This document shows positions 40,683 to 43,349 of a stretch of 43,349 nucleotides of DNA, piece by piece. Position 1 is the first letter of the stretch; each line of letters starts with the position of its first letter. Source of the stretch: an uncultured Prevotellaceae bacterium (lineage in GTDB: Bacteria; Bacteroidota; Bacteroidia; Bacteroidales; Bacteroidaceae); NCBI GenBank assembly GCA_946539475.1, contig CAMNHM010000008.1:1-43349 (forward strand), written 5' to 3'. The notes under the pieces were generated by a model that saw nothing but the letters and a program-made list of their open reading frames with translations, did no database searches and had not been told where the DNA came from. The position numbers and the translations under genes were made by a program.

Positions 40683-41582
40683 ATGAAAAAGATCAGAGCA
40701 GCCGTAGTAGGATACGGCAACATCGGACGCTATGCACTCCAGGCCCTGGAGGCAGCCCCCGACTTCGAGATTGCAGGCGTAGTACGCCGCAACGGTGCAG
40801 AAAACAAGCCGGCTGAGCTGGCTGAATACGACGTGGTGAAGGACATCCGCGAGCTGAAAGATGTCGACGTGGCAATCCTTGCCACTCCGACTCGCTCGTG
40901 CGAGGAGTATGCGCGGCAGATCCTGCCGCTGGGCATTAACACTGTCGACTCGTTCGACATCCACACGATGATTCGTGACTATCGTCGCACGCTGATGGAA
41001 CTGAACCGCCAGACGGGTACGGTGAGCGTGATTGCTGCCGGCTGGGATCCGGGGTCGGACAGCATCGTGCGCACACTGATGCAGAGCCTCGCCCCTAAAG
41101 GACTGACATACACAAACTTCGGACCAGGCATGTCGATGGGACACTCCGTCTGCGTACGATCGAAGGAGGGTGTGAGGAATGCCCTGTCGATGACCATCCC
41201 CCTGGGTGAGGGCATTCACCGCCGCATGGTGTATGTGGAGCTGGAGCCTGGCGCCAAGCTTGACGAGGTGACGGCTGCCATCAAGGCCGATCCCTACTTC
41301 GCCAGCGACGAGACGCACGTGTTCGAGGTGGCAAGTGTCGACGACGTTCGCGACATGGGGCACGGAGTGAACCTCGTTCGCAAGGGCGTCAGCGGCACAA
41401 CGCAGAATCAGCGTATGGAGTTCAACATGCAGATCAACAACCCCGCCCTGACTGGCCAGGTGCTGGTAAACGTTGCCCGCGCCTCGATGCGCCTGGAGCC
41501 CGGCTGCTACACAATGGTCGAGATTCCCGTCATAGACATGCTGCCTGGCGACCGCGAGGAGCTCATTGCACACCTAGTGTAA
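40683..41582 (+). CDS. ddh: meso-Diaminopimelate D-dehydrogenase
   Basis: A 299-residue cytosolic enzyme that interconverts L-2-tetrahydrodipicolinate, ammonia and NADPH with meso-diaminopimelate and NADP. This gives the one-step branch of lysine and peptidoglycan precursor synthesis. Seen: the N-terminal Rossmann motif Val-Val-Gly-Tyr-Gly-Asn-Ile-Gly-Arg, a Val-Val-Arg-Arg end of strand 2 suited to NADPH, an Ala-Thr-Pro-Thr-Arg-Ser strand, a Thr-Val-Asp-Ser-Phe-Asp-Ile-His segment, Ala-Gly-Trp-Asp-Pro-Gly and a Gly-Pro-Gly-Met-Ser-Met-Gly-His substrate-site motif. Length and order fit the family (about 300-330). It has its own promoter in a duplicated unit and is followed after 45 nt by an exported protein that may be co-transcribed. 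Confidence 0.95.
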   Translation: MKKIRAAVVGYGNIGRYALQALEAAPDFEIAGVVRRNGAENKPAELAEYDVVKDIRELKDVDVAILATPTRSCEEYARQILPLGINTVDSFDIHTMIRDYRRTLMELNRQTGTVSVIAAGWDPGSDSIVRTLMQSLAPKGLTYTNFGPGMSMGHSVCVRSKEGVRNALSMTIPLGEGIHRRMVYVELEPGAKLDEVTAAIKADPYFASDETHVFEVASVDDVRDMGHGVNLVRKGVSGTTQNQRMEFNMQINNPALTGQVLVNVARASMRLEPGCYTMVEIPVIDMLPGDREELIAHLV

Positions 41583-41627
41583 TGCCCCATCATTCATAGA
41601 AATGATTTCAGACAAAATTATAAAGCA

Positions 41628-42506
41628 ATGAAAAAACTGATTCTGACTAGTGCTGTGCTGCTGGTTGCACTGATGGCTCAGGCACAGACAAAGATTGCTG
41701 CGAAGCTGACAAACGGCTTCAAGGCTGTGTACACCCAGGAGTTGACGGTAGAGGCTGCCGGTACGTCGTTCAACGTCGTCACCGAGGAAGAGTATGCCGT
41801 GAGCGACGTCACACCAACGGGTGCTGTCATCACCGTGACGACGACAAAAGTTGCTTCTGACGCGAAGGAGGTGCCAGCGCAGCTGATGCTGATTCCCATG
41901 AAGGCGATGGAGGGCTCGAGTGTGCGCTTGGCTACGGATGCTGACGGACAGGTGCAGAAGGTGCTCAACGCCGACGAGATGAAGGAGAAAATGCTGGCAA
42001 TGATCACCAAGATGATCGACAATTTTATGGCTGAGTACACTGAGGTAGCTCAGATGTTGCCAAAGGAGTCGCTCATAGAGCAACTGAGCAATCGTGTGAG
42101 CGAGGAGATGATCCTGGAATCGATGAAGTCGGGCGTGCTTGCCCTGAACGGCAAGCAGCTGTCGAACGGTGCTACTGAGACTGAGGTGAAGAACGGTATG
42201 AAGCTAAAGCGCATGTACTTCGTCATGGGGAAGACCGTCGTCGCCAACGCTACGATCGACATGACGAAAGACGAGATGAAGGCCGCCATCATCAAGGAGG
42301 TGGAGGAGAGTGCTCCCGACCAGGCTCAGATGGTGAAGGAGAACATCGACGCTCTGATGGGTCAGATGAAGATGGACCTTACGGAGAAGACCACCTACAC
42401 CCTTAGCGATACCAACGGCTGGATCACCAGCATCAAGACGGAGGTCAACCAGGACATCATGGGTCAGCAGACGAAGCAGACGTCTGTTATCAAGTTGGTG
42501 GAATAA
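41628..42506 (+). CDS. Exported protein of unknown function
   Basis: A 292-residue protein with a clear signal peptide (Met-Lys-Lys, hydrophobic core, ending Ala-Gln-Ala-Gln near residue 20). No lipobox, so periplasmic or outer-membrane face. The mature protein alternates beta strands (about 28-80, repeated Val-Thr patterns) with long Met/Glu/Lys-rich helices (about 108-170 and 210-255), ending in a Thr-Tyr-Thr-Leu-Ser strand and a Gly-Trp-Ile-Thr-Ser-Ile strand. I do not recognise the family. The gap to ddh is 45 nt with no TAnnTTTG box, so it probably uses the ddh transcript. Confidence 0.75.
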   Translation: MKKLILTSAVLLVALMAQAQTKIAAKLTNGFKAVYTQELTVEAAGTSFNVVTEEEYAVSDVTPTGAVITVTTTKVASDAKEVPAQLMLIPMKAMEGSSVRLATDADGQVQKVLNADEMKEKMLAMITKMIDNFMAEYTEVAQMLPKESLIEQLSNRVSEEMILESMKSGVLALNGKQLSNGATETEVKNGMKLKRMYFVMGKTVVANATIDMTKDEMKAAIIKEVEESAPDQAQMVKENIDALMGQMKMDLTEKTTYTLSDTNGWITSIKTEVNQDIMGQQTKQTSVIKLVE

Positions 42507-42531
42507 TCTTTCTGTATTGAGAGTTGAGAGT

Positions 42532-42588
42532 GTAGAGTTTGCCACCGCCATTACTGCAACAGTTGCAAAACGCGGTAGCAAACTCTAC
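42532..42588. terminator. Long hairpin between convergent genes
   Basis: Arms 42532-42548 and 42572-42588 pair over 17 bp with one mismatch. The loop holds a second small palindrome (TGCAAC-A-GTTGCA). On the + strand it is followed by GCTTTTA, so it can end the ddh transcript. On the - strand it lies beyond the nadB end. Confidence 0.7.
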
Positions 42589-42633
42589 GCTTTTAATAGG
42601 TTTCACATAGTCAGAATGCTTATAGGCTACTAG

Positions 42634-42750
42634 TCAGAACAATTCCTTTTGAGCAACACTATACCAGAAGATGCCCACCTTCGGCTCATCGCCCTTGCCC
42701 CGATTGGTAGCCATGACACGCATTGCCTCCTGTAGCATCCCTTCTGACAT
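42634..42750 (-). pseudogene. Short ORF downstream of nadB, probable truncated gene remnant
   Basis: ATG 42750 begins 3 nt after the nadB stop and in the same frame. It encodes 38 residues with a protein-like Lys-Val-Gly-Ile-Phe-Trp-Tyr-Ser strand and an Glu-Leu-Phe end before a TGA. The frame stays open after that stop and reads Leu-Val-Ala-Tyr-Lys-His-Ser-Asp-Tyr-Val-Lys-Pro before running into the hairpin at 42532-42588, as though a longer gene had been cut by a nonsense change and by the hairpin sequence. An alternative is a genuine 38-residue protein. Family not recognised. Confidence 0.4.
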
Positions 42751-42753
42751 TTG

Positions 42754-43349
42754 TTACCCAACAACAGGATTATCTTCCTTCTTGTCGTAAGCATGGACGG
42801 GATAGTCGATGGTGAAATGCAGACCACGACTCTCCTTACGTTCAAGGGCGAAACGAGTGATCAGATAGCCAACGTTGATCATGTTGCGCAGCTCGCAGAT
42901 GTCCTTCGAGGCTTTTACGCGCTTAAAGAGGCGCTCCGTCTCCTCGTAGAGCATGTCGAGACGATCCCAGGCGCGATGGAGGCGCAGGTCGCTGCGGACG
43001 ATACCGACGTAGTTCGACATGATCTGATTCACCTCGCGTACGGACTGCGTGATAAGCACCTTCTCCTCGTTGGTCATCGTCCCCTCATCATTCCATTCAG
43101 GCACACGGTCGTTGAAGTCGTAGAGGTCGACATGCTGCAGGGTGTCGCGGGCAGCAGCATCGGCATAGACGACAGCCTCGATAAGTGAGTTGCTAGCCAA
43201 GCGGTTGCCGCCGTGAAGCCCCGTACACGAACACTCGCCAAGGGCATACAGGCGTTCGATGGACGACTGTCCGTTGAGGTCGACCTTGATGCCTCCGCAC
43301 ATATAGTGGGCAGCAGGCCGGACAGGGATATAGTCGGTGGTGATGTCGA
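42754..43349 (-). CDS. nadB: L-aspartate oxidase, 3' part (5' end beyond window)
   Basis: Coding continues to the window edge on the - strand; upstream of Met (43302) the frame reads Ile-Pro-Val-Arg-Pro-Ala-Ala-His-Tyr, joined to Met-Cys-Gly-Gly-Ile, the conserved FAD/substrate region of NadB. Next come Gly-Leu-His-Gly-Gly-Asn-Arg-Leu-Ala-Ser-Asn-Ser-Leu, the other NadB hallmark, and the C-terminal helical domain of the succinate dehydrogenase/fumarate reductase flavoprotein family, ending at TAA 42754. The enzyme oxidises L-aspartate to iminoaspartate, the first step of NAD synthesis with NadA. About 198 of an expected 520-540 residues are visible. The usual Ala of the Gly-Ala-Asn-Arg motif is Gly here. 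Confidence 0.93.
   Translation of the reverse strand, partial: DITTDYIPVRPAAHYMCGGIKVDLNGQSSIERLYALGECSCTGLHGGNRLASNSLIEAVVYADAAARDTLQHVDLYDFNDRVPEWNDEGTMTNEEKVLITQSVREVNQIMSNYVGIVRSDLRLHRAWDRLDMLYEETERLFKRVKASKDICELRNMINVGYLITRFALERKESRGLHFTIDYPVHAYDKKEDNPVVG

Overview
The window looks like a Bacteroidales chromosome, most likely from the Prevotella/Segatella group. The reasons are three or more textbook Bacteroidetes promoters (TTTG, 18-20 nt, TAnnTTTG), a lipoprotein-type (type V, Mfa1/FimA-like) fimbrial operon, a protein with a type IX secretion C-terminal domain, meso-diaminopimelate dehydrogenase, and PD-(D/E)XK 'Rpn/transposase' paralogues with Gly-Arg-Ala-Glu repeat tails. No tRNA, rRNA or CRISPR array was seen.

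Region 1 (1-18184, + strand) is one tightly packed operon, truncated at its 5' end by the window edge. It joins two machines rarely mentioned together. The first half is a ubiquitin-like conjugation kit: a partial E2 (UBC-like, HPN and Cys visible), two exported proteins, a membrane-anchored JAB/JAMM isopeptidase, a large membrane protein with VWA-like, RING-like and FHA-like parts, and an E1/ThiF enzyme whose C-terminus looks like the ubiquitin-fold domain of eukaryotic E1s. The second half encodes parts of a contractile (type VI-like, closest in appearance to the Bacteroidetes T6SS subtype iii) baseplate: TssG-, TssK-, TssE- and TssF-like proteins. These are followed by a glucosaminidase with LysM domains, a transmembrane Ser/Thr kinase, a WG-repeat-type exported protein and a PP2C phosphatase. 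Kinase, phosphatase and FHA form a phospho-switch as in PpkA/PppA/Fha-controlled T6SS. No ubiquitin-like modifier, sheath (TssB/C), tube (Hcp), spike (VgrG) or ClpV is in the window; the modifier at least would be expected upstream of position 1. I infer that ubiquitin-like tagging may control assembly, activation or cargo of an envelope-spanning contractile apparatus. This is the most exciting part of the window.

Region 2 (18201-33610, - strand) is a fimbrial operon read right to left from a promoter near 33581-33610: DUF3575-type outer-membrane protein, DUF3868/OmpA-like protein, major fimbrillin (Mfa1-like), Mfa2-like anchor, two fimbrillin-like minor subunits, a 2080-residue T9SS-secreted protein and a small coiled-coil protein. 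It ends at a hairpin shared with region 1. A strong GC hairpin just after the major fimbrillin gene probably sets subunit ratios.

Region 3 (33629-37754, + strand) starts with a divergent AraC-family regulator. Then comes a 217-bp block of nested inverted repeats, a fimbrial-type ORF with no signal peptide and a different base composition, and a fimbrillin-like lipoprotein gene broken by two in-frame stops. It looks like a decayed or recombining second fimbrial locus.

Region 4 (37792-40371) holds two PD-(D/E)XK nuclease-family genes and a 28-codon ORF. They are separated by near-identical 82-bp palindrome-plus-promoter units, similar terminators and a nearly G-free pyrimidine tract, so this is a repeat-built cassette array.

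Region 5 (40511-43349) has a tandemly duplicated promoter unit driving ddh (lysine/peptidoglycan precursor synthesis) and an exported protein of unknown function. On the - strand are the 3' part of nadB and a small probably truncated ORF behind it.
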